64,000 nucleotides of DNA from NCBI RefSeq assembly GCF_900290235.1, contig NZ_OLMK01000034.1, forward strand, positions 229,977-293,976, in the 5' to 3' direction. The stretch is from Streptomyces sp. MA5143a. Its GTDB lineage: Bacteria > Actinomycetota > Actinomycetes > Streptomycetales > Streptomycetaceae. The notes beneath the pieces are model-generated. The model had not been told where the DNA came from. It ran no database searches and saw only the letters and a program-made list of their open reading frames with translations. A program made the translations under genes and the position numbers. Shown piece after piece: positions 9,349 to 17,332 of the stretch (positions are counted from its first letter, which is position 1; every line of letters starts with the position of its first letter).

Positions 9349-9457
9349 CCCGCTCAGCCCCAGGGTCCGTTTCGGCAACCGTAATGACCCGGCACCGGCC
9401 CCGAACGAAACCGTCGGTTCATTCACTCGTACTGCGTACCGGAGGTGAGGCTGACGA

Positions 9458-9589
9458 TCAGGGCCACCGGTGTGCCGGATGCCGGTAGCCGCCGTACCAG
9501 GGGTGGAGGTGGATCGCGCCCATGGCCACGACCGTTCCCGCCGCGACCAGCCGGAGGGCGAGGAGCGCGACCGTGCGCTCAGTAGCCAT
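9458..9589 (-). CDS. Small 43-residue membrane protein or truncated gene
   Basis: ATG 9589 lies inside the last codons of the cupredoxin gene, giving an overlap suited to translational coupling. The product starts MATERTVALLALRLVAAGTV and has one hydrophobic segment followed by HLHPWYGGYRHPAHRWP. The start looks like the first span of a longer four-span family, so it may be a 5' remnant stopped by TGA rather than a real small protein. No homologue is claimed. Confidence 0.35.
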   Translation of the reverse strand: MATERTVALLALRLVAAGTVVAMGAIHLHPWYGGYRHPAHRWP

Positions 9590-10067
9590 GGCCGTCGGTC
9601 GTGTGGGTGCCGGTGCCCGTTGAGGCGCTGCCGCCCACGGTGAGCTCGGTCTTCATGCCCAGGTCCTTGTGTCCGTCGACAGGGCAGTAGACCTCGTACG
9701 TGCCGTCCTTCAGCGAGACGGTGAGATTCGCCGACTCCCCGGGGGCCAGCGTCCGCGTCTTCTGTTCCGTCCCGGAGCCCTCGATCTCCATGGCGTGGTC
9801 GTGATGGCCGTCGTTCTTGACGACGAACGTGTAGGCCCCCGCCTTCAACGTCTTCGCGGACAGCCGCATCTTGAAGTCGACCAGCTTCACGTCCACCTGG
9901 GTGGTTCCCGGCTTGCCACTTCTCCCGGGAGCTGAGGGTGACGAGCCGCCACCGTTGCCGTATCCACCCCCGCACGCCACGAGGACGCCCGCCAGTGCCC
10001 CGGCGGCCAGCCCGGGCCCGACCGTCCTGCGCGCGAAGGTCATGAGCGTCATGAGAGTCGCCGTCAT
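9579..10067 (-). CDS. Cupredoxin-domain lipoprotein
   Basis: A 162-residue exported blue-copper-like protein. The signal peptide ends in lipobox LVAC, with C32 as the lipidated cysteine, followed by a glycine/serine tether. The single cupredoxin domain (about 58-146) has an upstream histidine cluster (NDGHHDH) and the C128-x4-H133-x4-M138 ligand set, a complete type-1 copper site. ATG 10067 is fixed by GGAGGG seven bases upstream. It probably carries electrons or binds copper at the outer membrane face. It diverges from an ECF sigma/anti-sigma pair, which suggests envelope or redox stress control. Confidence 0.88.
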   Translation of the reverse strand: MTATLMTLMTFARRTVGPGLAAGALAGVLVACGGGYGNGGGSSPSAPGRSGKPGTTQVDVKLVDFKMRLSAKTLKAGAYTFVVKNDGHHDHAMEIEGSGTEQKTRTLAPGESANLTVSLKDGTYEVYCPVDGHKDLGMKTELTVGGSASTGTGTHTTDGHGY

Positions 10068-10107
10068 GTCTCGGCCCTCCATGAGAGGTCGTTCCTGTCC
10101 AGGTATA

Positions 10108-10134
10108 CGGACGGACCACCACCAGGGGATTTCC
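10108..10134 (-). promoter_or_regulatory. Possible ECF-type promoter of the cupredoxin gene
   Basis: On the minus strand GGAAAT (10134-10129) is followed at about 15 bases by CGTCCGTA. This resembles a GGAA..CGTC ECF promoter and would give a 5' leader of roughly 35 bases. The neighbouring ECF sigma factor is the obvious candidate to read it. Based on appearance only. Confidence 0.3.
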
Positions 10135-10165
10135 GGCAGGCGGGACCGAGCGGGAGAATGGGGCC

Positions 10166-10804
10166 GTGGTCCCGGGTGGAACTGGGGGAATCCGTTCGGC
10201 GAGGTTCGCCGTATCCACTGGTATGCGGAGATTGGGCCTACCACTCGGGCGGCTCTCGGACGAGGCGCTGCTGGCGGGAATGGCGACCGGCGACCCGGAG
10301 ATCACCCTCGCGTTCGTCCGCCGGTTCCAGCGCATGGTCTTCGGCATCGCCATTGCTGTCGTCGGCGACCTCCAGCTCGCCGAGGACATCGCCCAGCAGG
10401 CCTTCGAGAGGGCTTGGCGTCATGCGCAGGTCTACGACACCCGGCGCGGATCGGTGAAGACCTGGCTGGGGGCCATCACGCACAACTTGGCGATCGACGC
10501 CGTCCGCGCGCGCAAGGCGACGCCCGTCTCCCCCGAGGACCTCGACGCTCTGCTCGGCATCGTGACCCGGACACCCGAAGAGTGGGCACTGGCCGACGAG
10601 GCGGCATCCCGGGTACGCGCCGCGGTGGCGGACCTGCCGCTCGAGCAGGCGCGTGCCGTGGTCATGGCCGGGATTTACGGGATGACCGCACGACAGGTCT
10701 CCGAGTTCGAAGGGATCCCTCTGGGCACGGCGAAGACACGGATCAGGTCGGCGATGGGGAACCTGCGGACGGTTCTGGGATCCGAGCGAGCCGATCATGA
10801 CTGA
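10166..10804 (+). CDS. ECF RNA polymerase sigma factor
   Basis: A 212-residue sigma factor with regions 2 and 4. Region 2 runs through FGIAIAVVGDLQLAEDIAQQ, FERAW and TWLGAITHNLAIDAVRAR. Region 4 is LPLEQARAVVMAGIYGMTAR followed by the GTAKTRIR recognition helix end. GTG 10166 is preferred because GGGAG lies nine bases upstream; an internal ATG 10223 lacks one. The stop overlaps the anti-sigma start by eight bases, so the two are coupled. Regulation by the membrane anti-sigma factor, and possible control of the divergent cupredoxin gene, are inferred. Grouping with SigK-like factors is tentative. Confidence 0.92.
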   Translation: MVPGGTGGIRSARFAVSTGMRRLGLPLGRLSDEALLAGMATGDPEITLAFVRRFQRMVFGIAIAVVGDLQLAEDIAQQAFERAWRHAQVYDTRRGSVKTWLGAITHNLAIDAVRARKATPVSPEDLDALLGIVTRTPEEWALADEAASRVRAAVADLPLEQARAVVMAGIYGMTARQVSEFEGIPLGTAKTRIRSAMGNLRTVLGSERADHD

Positions 10805-11603
10805 CAGGGACTGCGAGTGGCTGAGGGCCGTCGCCGACGAAGTGGCGCTGGGTATCCTTCCCGGTCAGGAACGCGCCGAGGCCATCGCCCACCTGGACCG
10901 CTGCCACACCTGCCGGGAGTACGTCGAGCAGCTGACGCTCGTCGGAGACGGACTGCTCTCCCTCCTTCCGGGCAGCGAGCCGCCCGCCGGCTTCGAGACA
11001 CGGGTGACGGACGGGCTGGGCCTGAACCGGTCGGCGCGACGGCGGCGACCACGGGCCGGTATGGCGGTCGCGGCCGCCGCCGCGATCGCCCTCGGGTTCG
11101 GCTTCGGTGGCTGGGCCGTGGGAACGGCCATCGAGGGAGCGTCGGCTCCCTCCTCGCGGAGTTCGCAGCCGTCCGGCTCGGAGCACGACCTGCTCACAGC
11201 GCCTCTGCTGACCCCCGACCACCGCCCGGTGGGCCGGATCTTCGCCTATGCCGCATCTCCGGGCTGGGTCTACATGTCGGTCCACCTCGACCGGGCCGGG
11301 ACCGCATCCGACCCCGAGGCCGGAGACGACTCCGAAACCACCGGCTCGCGCGACGGATACCCGGCGGCCGAAAAGGTCAGCTGCCGACTGGAACGCACGG
11401 ACGGTACGTCGGTCCACATCGGGGAGTTCTCCCTCGACGACACCGGCCGGGGGTACTGGGGAGCGCCCACGCGTGTCGACCCGGATACGGTGTCCGGTGC
11501 CCGGCTGCTGGCCGGGGACGGCTCCGTACTGGCGACGGCCCACTTCGATGGCCTGCGTTCTGCCCGCTTCGACGTCGGGTTCGGTGCGAATGTGCGGGCT
11601 TGA
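10797..11603 (+). CDS. Membrane anti-sigma factor with zinc-binding (ZAS) domain
   Basis: 268 residues. The cytoplasmic N-terminus carries HLDRCHTC (H32-x3-C36-x2-C39), the zinc-associated anti-sigma motif. A single transmembrane helix spans about 88-110. The external domain of about 150 residues resembles the RskA C-terminal domain. ATG 10797 overlaps the sigma stop (ATGACTGA). It should sequester the upstream ECF factor at the membrane and release it on a redox or envelope signal. The ZAS motif suggests redox sensing, though many ZAS proteins are not redox active. Confidence 0.92.
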   Translation: MTDRDCEWLRAVADEVALGILPGQERAEAIAHLDRCHTCREYVEQLTLVGDGLLSLLPGSEPPAGFETRVTDGLGLNRSARRRRPRAGMAVAAAAAIALGFGFGGWAVGTAIEGASAPSSRSSQPSGSEHDLLTAPLLTPDHRPVGRIFAYAASPGWVYMSVHLDRAGTASDPEAGDDSETTGSRDGYPAAEKVSCRLERTDGTSVHIGEFSLDDTGRGYWGAPTRVDPDTVSGARLLAGDGSVLATAHFDGLRSARFDVGFGANVRA

Positions 11604-11682
11604 GCCACCGGGTCAGTTCGATCAGGCTGCCCAGGCCGCACGCCGACCGCTCACTTCTTTGTGCCTCACCCGAAGCACTGCA

Positions 11683-11979
11683 TCAGGGGCTGTCGGCGGC
11701 GCCGCGGACCACCGCGACCGGGCAGTGTGCGTGATGCAGCGTGGCCTGGCTCACCGACCCCAGCAGCAGTCCGGCGAAACCACCGCGTCCGCGCGCACCG
11801 ACCACCAGCAGCTGGGCTGCGCGACTCGCCTCGATCAACGCTTCCCGCGTCCCACCCTGGACAACCTCGCGCTTCACGTTCACGCCCGGGTAGTTCTCCC
11901 GGTGGACGGCGAGCGCCTCGGACACCAGACGCGCCTCCCCCGCAGCCAGCGCCCGCGGCTCGTTCGCATACGGCGTCGC
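11683..11979 (-). pseudogene. Universal stress protein, C-terminal remnant
   Basis: Ninety-eight codons match the second half of a tandem Usp. They retain the ATP-binding run VGARGRGGFAGLLLGS and the ending HCPVAVV. An in-frame TAG at 11980-11982 closes the frame upstream, and the first domain and start region are missing. The internal ATG 11925 would make only an 80-residue fragment. It directly follows transaldolase on the same strand. The remnant suggests deletion within an old stress-gene cluster. Confidence 0.8.
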
Positions 11980-11985
11980 CTATCG

Positions 11986-13107
11986 TCAGTTCTCTTCCCG
12001 GGCTGCGGGTCGGTGCCGCAACGTTTCCGCGAGCTGCTCGGAGAGCTGCTCCCAGCTGGCGTCGAACTTCGACACGCCCTCGTCCTCAAGGGTCTGCACG
12101 AGGTCGCCATAGTCCACGCCGACGGCTCGCAGACCGGTGAGAACCTGCTCAGCGTCGTCGTAGTGGGCGCGGACCGAGTCGGCCGGTACTCGGCCGTGGT
12201 CGGCAACCGCGCGCAGGGTGGCCTCCGGCATGGTGTTGACCACGCCGGGTGCGACGAGTTCGGACACGTAGCGGGTGTCGGGGTAGGCGGGGTCCTTGAC
12301 GGAGGTCGAAGCCCACAGCGGACGCTGCGGACGGGCCCCGGCCGCCCGAAGGGCTTGCCAGCGGGGTGAGGAGAGAATCCGCTCGTAGTGCTGGTAGGCC
12401 AGCCGTGCGTTGGCGATCGCCAAACGGCCGCGGAGCTCGGCTGCCTGCGTCGTGCCAATCTTGTCCAGGCGTGCGTCTGCCTCGATGTCGACGCGGGAGA
12501 CGAAGAACGAAGCCACCGAACCGGTGCCGGAGAGGTCCCGGCCCGCGTCGCGGGCGCGCTCCATCCCGTCGAGGAAGGCGTCCACGACCTCGTCGTAGCG
12601 GGTCAGGGAGAAGATCAACGTGACATTGATGCTGATTCCCTCGGCCAGGCACGCGGCGATCGCCGGCAGGCCCTGCCGGGCGGCCGGGATCTTCACGAAC
12701 AGGTTGGGCCGGTCGACCAGCCACCACAGCGCCCGCGCCTCAGCGATCGTCGCCGCGGTGTCGTGCGCGAGCCGGGGGTCGACCTCGATGGAGACCCGTC
12801 CGTCGACGCCGTCCGTCGCGTCGTAGACCGGGCGCAGCACGTCGCATGCCCACCGGACGTCGGTTGTGGTCAGCGCCCGCAGCGCCTCACCGACCCCGAC
12901 TCCGCGGGCGGCCAGGTCACGGATCTGTTCGTCATACGCGTCGCCGCTCGTGATGGCGTTGGCGAAGATCGTCGGATTGGTGGTCACCCCCACCACCCGG
13001 TCCCGCGCGACCAGGTCTGCCAGACTCCCGGACACCAGCCGCTCCCGGCTGAGATCGTCCAGCCAGATCGACACTCCGGCATCACTCAGTGTGTTCAACG
13101 GGCCCAT
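11986..13107 (-). CDS. tal: Transaldolase
   Basis: A 373-residue pentose-phosphate enzyme that moves a dihydroxyacetone unit between sedoheptulose-7-phosphate and glyceraldehyde-3-phosphate. The size fits the long actinobacterial class. TTNPTIFANAI lies near the N-terminus, the Schiff-base lysine sits in NLFVKIPA, and GISINVTLIFSLTRY and the VKDPAY segment follow. ATG 13107 has GGAGGAG upstream. No transketolase or glucose-6-phosphate dehydrogenase neighbours are present, so this is probably a stress-associated second copy rather than the central-metabolism copy. That last point is inference. Confidence 0.94.
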   Translation of the reverse strand: MGPLNTLSDAGVSIWLDDLSRERLVSGSLADLVARDRVVGVTTNPTIFANAITSGDAYDEQIRDLAARGVGVGEALRALTTTDVRWACDVLRPVYDATDGVDGRVSIEVDPRLAHDTAATIAEARALWWLVDRPNLFVKIPAARQGLPAIAACLAEGISINVTLIFSLTRYDEVVDAFLDGMERARDAGRDLSGTGSVASFFVSRVDIEADARLDKIGTTQAAELRGRLAIANARLAYQHYERILSSPRWQALRAAGARPQRPLWASTSVKDPAYPDTRYVSELVAPGVVNTMPEATLRAVADHGRVPADSVRAHYDDAEQVLTGLRAVGVDYGDLVQTLEDEGVSKFDASWEQLSEQLAETLRHRPAAREEN

Positions 13108-13499
13108 GACGCTGCCGCTCCTCCCGCGCGCCAAGCGGACGGGCGTCCTGCTGCTGCTCATCCGCGGCCCGCACCAGAGCCTGCCTGTCGCTCCATCGTC
13201 TCTGGCAGGCGAGTGGCCCGCATCCGCACACCGGCCAGGCCGACAGCCGCACCGTTCACCAATGCCGGGGACGCGGACGGGCAGGTGGAGCGAGCCGATC
13301 CAGCCACAGGGGCGGTACAGGGTCCCGGCAGCCGCCACAGAGCCGAACGAGCCAAGCCGACCAACCACCTGTCCAGTTACGATCAGGTTCAGGCAGGCCG
13401 CCCTCGGCGAAGCCGAACGGACGGACCCGTCCACCAGACGCGCCGCTGGCGTCACCCGGCGCCTGAGGCCGCCGCACTCCCTACCGGGAGGGTGTAGTC
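13108..13499. other. Divergent intergenic region, tal and GH15 genes
   Basis: No gene recognised in 392 bases. Reading frames stay open on the minus strand upstream of tal, but the predicted residues are arginine/serine/proline filler. It should hold two divergent promoters; I could not assign -35/-10 elements with confidence. A ribosome site GGGAGGG at its right end serves the GH15 GTG start. Confidence 0.5.
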
Positions 13500-15410
13500 G
13501 TGACATCCACACCGTCCGCTTCTGGGCCTGCGTCGCCGCCGCCGGACAAGCCCTGGAGTCGGCCCCTGACAGGTCTGGCGGGCCCGCCAGACCTGTCAGG
13601 GGCCGCGGCCGGGCGGCCGGTACGCCTGGACGGGTACGCGCCGCTGCGGGACTACGCGGTGATCGGCGACGGCCGTTGCGTCGCGCTCATCGCACGGGAC
13701 GGCTCGGTGGACTGGCTGGCCTGGCCGGATCTTGACTCGCCGACCCTGTTCGCCGCCGTCCTCGACCCCGTCCGCGGCGGCAGGTTCCTCCTCCGGCCCG
13801 ACGTTCCCTGCGGCGCCGCCCGCCGGTATCTGCCCGGCACCAACGTCCTGGAGACGACGTTCACCACTGCGGGCGGCACGGTCAGGGTCACCGACGCGCT
13901 GACCATCTCCACACCCGACGCCCTGGCGCCCGGACGGGAGCTGGTCCGGCGGATCGAGGGCCTGGCGGGCAGCGTCCCGATGCGTTGGAGCGTCCAGCCG
14001 CGCTTCGGCTACGGTGCCCGGACGCCGCACGTGACCTACCGTGCCGGCGTCCCGGTGGCCACCTTCGGACCCGATGCCGTCGCGGTCTGCGCCTGGAACG
14101 CGGGACAGCCGCAGCTCACCGGCGGGGCCGTCGCATCCAGGTTCCGGGCCGAAGCCGGTACCCGGGCCTTGCTCGCGCTGCCGTACGCGCACCAGGAGCC
14201 CCTGGTCCTTCCCCCGCGCGCCGACTGCGAGGCCCGTCTGGACCTCACCATGGCCGCCTGGCGGCGCTGGGCGGACAAGCGCTCATACGCGGGCCCCTGG
14301 CGCGAGGCGGTGCTGCGCAGCGCCCTCGCCCTCAAGCTCCTGGTCTTCGCCCCCTCCGCCGCGGTCGCCGCCGCCGCGACGTGCTCTCTGCCCGAGGAGC
14401 TCGGAGGAGAACGCAACTGGGACTACCGCTTCAGCTGGATCCGCGACTCCGCCTTCACCCTGAACGCCTTCCTCGAGCTGGGCTGCGCACCGGAGGCGAC
14501 CGGCTACTTCTGGTGGCTGATGCACGCCTCCCAGCTCACCCACCCCCGGCTGCGCGTCCTGTACCGCCTCGACGGCGGCTCCCACGCACCGGAGAAGACG
14601 CTTCCCCTGGCGGGCTACCGCGGCTCGGCGCCCGTACGCGTCGGCAACGCCGCCGCCGACCAGCTCCAACTGGACACCTACGGGGAATTGCTGCAGACCG
14701 CCTGGCTGTACACCGCCGCGGGCCATCGGCTCGACGCCGACATCGCCCGCCGGCTGGCCGAGACCGCCGACTTCGTCTGCGCGGTCTGGCAGATGCCGGA
14801 CGCGGGCATCTGGGAGGTACGCAGCGCCCCTGAACACTTCACTCAGTCCAAGATGATGTGCTGGATCGCCCTCGACCGCGCCCTCGACCTCGCCCGCCGA
14901 CAGCTGATCCCGGACCGGCACGCGGCCCGGTGGCACCGCGCGCGACAGGCGATCGCCGAGTTCGTCGACGATCGCTGCTTCTCTGCGCGGCTGAACAGCT
15001 ACGTACGCTCCGCCGACAGTGACGACGTGGACGCCAGTCTGCTGCTCGGGCTGCTGCACGGCTACCGTCCGCCTGGCGACCCGCGCATGCGCAGAACCCT
15101 CACCGCCGTCCAGCAGGCGTTGCGGGACGGCCCCTACGTCCACCGCTACCTCGGCGCTGACGGCGTCCCCGGCAGCGAGGGCGCCTTCCTCGCCTGCTCC
15201 TTCTGGCTCGCCGAAGCCCTCGCCCGCTGTGACCGTGCCGACGAGGCCGTGTCCCTCATGGAGCAGCTCGTGGCGCTCGGTAACGACGTGGGCCTCTACA
15301 GCGAGGAGATCGACCCGCCGACCGGTGCCTTCCTGGGCAACATGCCCCAGGGCCTGACTCACCTGGCCCTGATCAGCGCGGCCTGCGCGATCGGGGAGGC
15401 GGCGCGATGA
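13500..15410 (+). CDS. GH15 family glucoamylase/trehalase-like protein
   Basis: 636 residues, cytoplasmic (no signal peptide). The domain proper begins at LDGYAPLRDYAVIGDGRCVA (about 41-60) and has RDGSVDWLAWP, GERNWDYRFSWIRDS (catalytic region) and the C-terminal EEIDPPTGAFLGNMPQ. Bacterial members hydrolyse alpha-glucans or trehalose. The first forty residues are proline-rich, absent from typical members, and contain a 44-bp perfect palindrome at codons 21-35. GTG 13500 is supported by GGGAGGG, but a later start cannot be excluded. It overlaps the following membrane gene by four bases (ATGA). The substrate is not certain. Confidence 0.9.
   Translation: MTSTPSASGPASPPPDKPWSRPLTGLAGPPDLSGAAAGRPVRLDGYAPLRDYAVIGDGRCVALIARDGSVDWLAWPDLDSPTLFAAVLDPVRGGRFLLRPDVPCGAARRYLPGTNVLETTFTTAGGTVRVTDALTISTPDALAPGRELVRRIEGLAGSVPMRWSVQPRFGYGARTPHVTYRAGVPVATFGPDAVAVCAWNAGQPQLTGGAVASRFRAEAGTRALLALPYAHQEPLVLPPRADCEARLDLTMAAWRRWADKRSYAGPWREAVLRSALALKLLVFAPSAAVAAAATCSLPEELGGERNWDYRFSWIRDSAFTLNAFLELGCAPEATGYFWWLMHASQLTHPRLRVLYRLDGGSHAPEKTLPLAGYRGSAPVRVGNAAADQLQLDTYGELLQTAWLYTAAGHRLDADIARRLAETADFVCAVWQMPDAGIWEVRSAPEHFTQSKMMCWIALDRALDLARRQLIPDRHAARWHRARQAIAEFVDDRCFSARLNSYVRSADSDDVDASLLLGLLHGYRPPGDPRMRRTLTAVQQALRDGPYVHRYLGADGVPGSEGAFLACSFWLAEALARCDRADEAVSLMEQLVALGNDVGLYSEEIDPPTGAFLGNMPQGLTHLALISAACAIGEAAR
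13561..13604. repeat. 44-bp perfect palindrome at the 5' end of the GH15 gene
   Basis: The segment equals its own reverse complement over all 44 bases, with no loop, running from GGCCCCTGAC to GTCAGGGGCC and centred on GGGCCC. It lies 61-104 bases after the GTG start. In mRNA it would form a very stable hairpin that could hinder early elongation; in DNA it could extrude a cruciform or bind a dimeric protein. It encodes residues resembling RPLTGLAGPPDLSGA. Confidence 0.95.
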
Positions 15411-15889
15411 GCATCTGGGCGGCCCTGGCGGGCGGGTTCGCCGGCACCCTGATCCTGACCACGGGTCTGCGCGCAGCCAACGCACTCAATCTGACCCGCA
15501 TTGACCTGCCGTTCCTGCTGGGGACCGCTTTCACCAGCGACCGGACTCGCGCCAAGGCCCTCGGCTACGGCGCCCACTTCATCAACGGACAGATCTTCGC
15601 CCTGCTGTACTACGCGGTCTTCGCCGCCATCGGCTACAGCAGTTGGTGGCTGGGATGTGTCTTCGGCCTCGTCCACGGCCTGTTCGCCGCCACCGCACTG
15701 GTCAACATCCTGCTGCCCCTCGTCCACCCCCGCATGGGCACGTCCCAGACCAGCGCCCCCGACGTCGCCCTGCTGGAGCCACCCGGATTCCTCATGCTCA
15801 ACTACGGCCCCAGCACCCCAGCCGTCACCCTGGCGGCACACCTCGCCTACGGAAGCCTCGTCGGAGGCTTCGTCGCCTGGCCGGCCTGA
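15407..15889 (+). CDS. Four-span membrane protein, unknown function
   Basis: 160 residues with hydrophobic segments at about 5-22, 62-80, 84-105 and 135-158. It starts MSIWAALAGGFAGTLILTTG. ATG 15407 overlaps the GH15 stop (ATGA), so the two are co-translated. Conserved-looking features are the LPFLLGTAFTSDR stretch, the HFINGQIFALLYY segment and HGLFAATALVN. I do not recognise a named family; similar proteins occur in actinobacterial stress loci. Membrane location is the only supported property. Confidence 0.75.
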   Translation: MSIWAALAGGFAGTLILTTGLRAANALNLTRIDLPFLLGTAFTSDRTRAKALGYGAHFINGQIFALLYYAVFAAIGYSSWWLGCVFGLVHGLFAATALVNILLPLVHPRMGTSQTSAPDVALLEPPGFLMLNYGPSTPAVTLAAHLAYGSLVGGFVAWPA

Positions 15890-15987
15890 CAACGCGTTGC
15901 CTGGTGATTCCGATGCGCAGGACGCAGGCCGAGTAGCGCGGGAAAGGAACCGGAAATACATACGGAACCGCGCATCACGGTTGAAAG

Positions 15988-16489
15988 GTCGTCCTGGGGC
16001 ACGAGGGTGCCGGCGTCGTGGAAGCGGTCGGCACGGCTGTGGAGAAGGTCACGCCCGGGGACCACGTCGCTGTCAGCTTCCTGCCGTGCGGCCGCTGCCG
16101 CCCATGCCTCGACGGATCACCGGCGAGCTGCGCCCACTTCAACGCCGTCAACTTCGCAGGCCAACGCCCCGACGGTTCCCACGCCTTGCGGCCCGCCGAC
16201 GGCGACGGCACCTCCACGACCGGTTCTTCGGCCAGTCGTCCTTCGCCACCCACGCCGTCACCAACGAACGCAACACCGTCAAGGTGCGGCCCGACGCCCC
16301 ACTGGCACTTCTCGGACCCCTCGGCCGCGGCATCCAGACCGGCGCCGGAACGGTACTGCGTGCGCTGGGCGTCGGGGTGGGTTCCACCTTCGCCGTGACG
16401 GGCGCCGGCGCGGTCGGCCTCAGCGCGGTGATGGCCGCACGGGTGGCGGGGGCAACCACGATCATCGCCGTCGACGTCCCACCCTCCCC
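15988..16489 (+). pseudogene. Zinc-dependent alcohol dehydrogenase relic
   Basis: Sequence similarity runs from VLGHEGAGVVEAVG (15991 on) through the structural-zinc region CGRCRPC to DGSHALR, then shifts frame near 16205. It continues with FFGQSSFATHAVTNERNTVK, the NAD loop GAGAVGL and GATTIIAVDV. The N-terminal 60 or so residues are missing (in-frame TGA at 15982-15984), as is everything after the Rossmann start. The position normally holding a zinc-ligand Cys in GPLGCGIQTGAG is Arg (GPLGRG). The gene is non-functional. Confidence 0.85.
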
Positions 16490-16541
16490 GCCTGGCTGCA
16501 CCACCAGCACCTGGCGACAACAGCGCGCCTCCCTTGCTCAC

Positions 16542-16562
16542 CCGACGCATCGGGCGCGTCGG
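16542..16562 (-). terminator. Hairpin after the MarR gene
   Basis: CCGACGC and GCGTCGG form a 7-bp stem with a 7-base loop, 14 bases beyond the MarR stop on its reading strand. There is no U-run, as is usual in Streptomyces, so it is only a plausible terminator. Confidence 0.4.
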
Positions 16563-16575
16563 CTGCTGACGGCCT

Positions 16576-17097
16576 TCACTCCTCGTCGGGGCAGCCGCCC
16601 CCAGCGTTTTCGGGCTTCTGAAGGTTGGCCAGGACAGTGGTGGAGATGTCGGCGAGCTGGTCCAGTTGCTGCGGGCTGAGGCAGTCGATGAACAGTCGGC
16701 GTACGTGGTCGCTGTGCTGTGGGGCTGCCTCGATCAACGCCTCCCGCCCTCTCTGTGTGACTGCGACATAGGCGGCACGGCCCTCGCCGCTCTGACGTTC
16801 GACGAGGCCCCGTTTGGACATGCGGGTGAGCTGGTGGTGCAGACGGCTCTTCTCCCAGCCCGTCAGCACGCCGAGGTGACAGGCACGCAGGCGGCCGTCG
16901 TCGGCGCCGGAGAGCACGACGAGGACGGTGTAGTCCGCGGTCGAGAGTCCGCTGCACGCCTGCAGTTGCTGCTCGATGCGTCCGCGCAGGACCTCCTGCA
17001 TCCGGAAGAACGTCTGCCAGGTGCTGACCTCGCGCTCGCTGAGTCCTCGCTGTTCCTGCCGTTTCTGCTCCTGCTCCTGTGTCACGGCGTACAGCAT
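16576..17097 (-). CDS. MarR-family transcriptional regulator
   Basis: 173 residues with a MarR winged helix: WQTFFRMQEVLRGRIEQQL, then LSTADYTVLVVLSGA, the recognition helix region GWEKSRLHHQLTRMSKRGLV and the wing GEGRAAYVAVTQRGRE. ATG 17097 lies only six bases from the left operator arm, so the mRNA may be nearly leaderless; GTG 17085 is an alternative. It is divergent from the 51-residue ORF/FMN reductase pair across a 58-bp region holding two matched inverted arms. It probably represses both itself and that pair, with relief by a phenolic, quinone or thiol-reactive ligand. Confidence 0.93.
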   Translation of the reverse strand: MLYAVTQEQEQKRQEQRGLSEREVSTWQTFFRMQEVLRGRIEQQLQACSGLSTADYTVLVVLSGADDGRLRACHLGVLTGWEKSRLHHQLTRMSKRGLVERQSGEGRAAYVAVTQRGREALIEAAPQHSDHVRRLFIDCLSPQQLDQLADISTTVLANLQKPENAGGGCPDEE

Positions 17098-17102
17098 ACC
17101 GG

Positions 17103-17160
17103 ATCGAGTTGACGTGTCACCTCGCCGAGATCTAGGTTCGGGATGACACATCAACTCGAT
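17103..17160. promoter_or_regulatory. Twin-arm MarR operator and divergent promoter region
   Basis: The left arm ATCGAGTTGACGTGTCA (17103-17119) and right arm TGACACATCAACTCGAT (17144-17160) are reverse complements with one mismatch in 17. Each arm holds a near-palindromic TTGACnTGTCA-like site of MarR size. For the rightward genes, TTGACG (17109-17114) and TAGGTT (17133-17138) with an 18-base spacer look like -35/-10 elements, so a bound repressor would cover the promoter. Confidence 0.75.
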
Positions 17161-17176
17161 GGGGTGAAGGCAGACC

Positions 17177-17332
17177 ATGCACACCCGGCAGCGCACCGCG
17201 CGCCCATCCGTCGTCCGGGTTCAGAACAAGCCGCACCTGGGCCCGGATGCACAGGTCGACGACAAGAGCATGTGGTTCACCCCGCAGGACCCGGCGCTCC
17301 CGCCTCCCTTCCCTGAAGGAGTCTTCCGATGA
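17177..17332 (+). CDS. 51-residue small protein coupled to FMN reductase
   Basis: ATG 17177 follows a weak AAGG site and sits 17 bases after the right operator arm. The frame reads MHTRQRTARPSVV..., contains KSMWFTPQDPALPPP and ends GVFR. Its TGA overlaps the FMN reductase ATG (ATGA), which argues for real translation. It is basic, then proline-rich, with no membrane segment. It may be a leader peptide or a small partner protein. No family is recognised. Confidence 0.5.
   Translation: MHTRQRTARPSVVRVQNKPHLGPDAQVDDKSMWFTPQDPALPPPFPEGVFR

Noticed and set aside
8290..10389. A single 699-residue minus-strand protein
   Set aside because: Only the last 350 or so residues look like protein; the first half is an out-of-frame reading of the cupredoxin gene, which has its own ribosome site and copper ligands.
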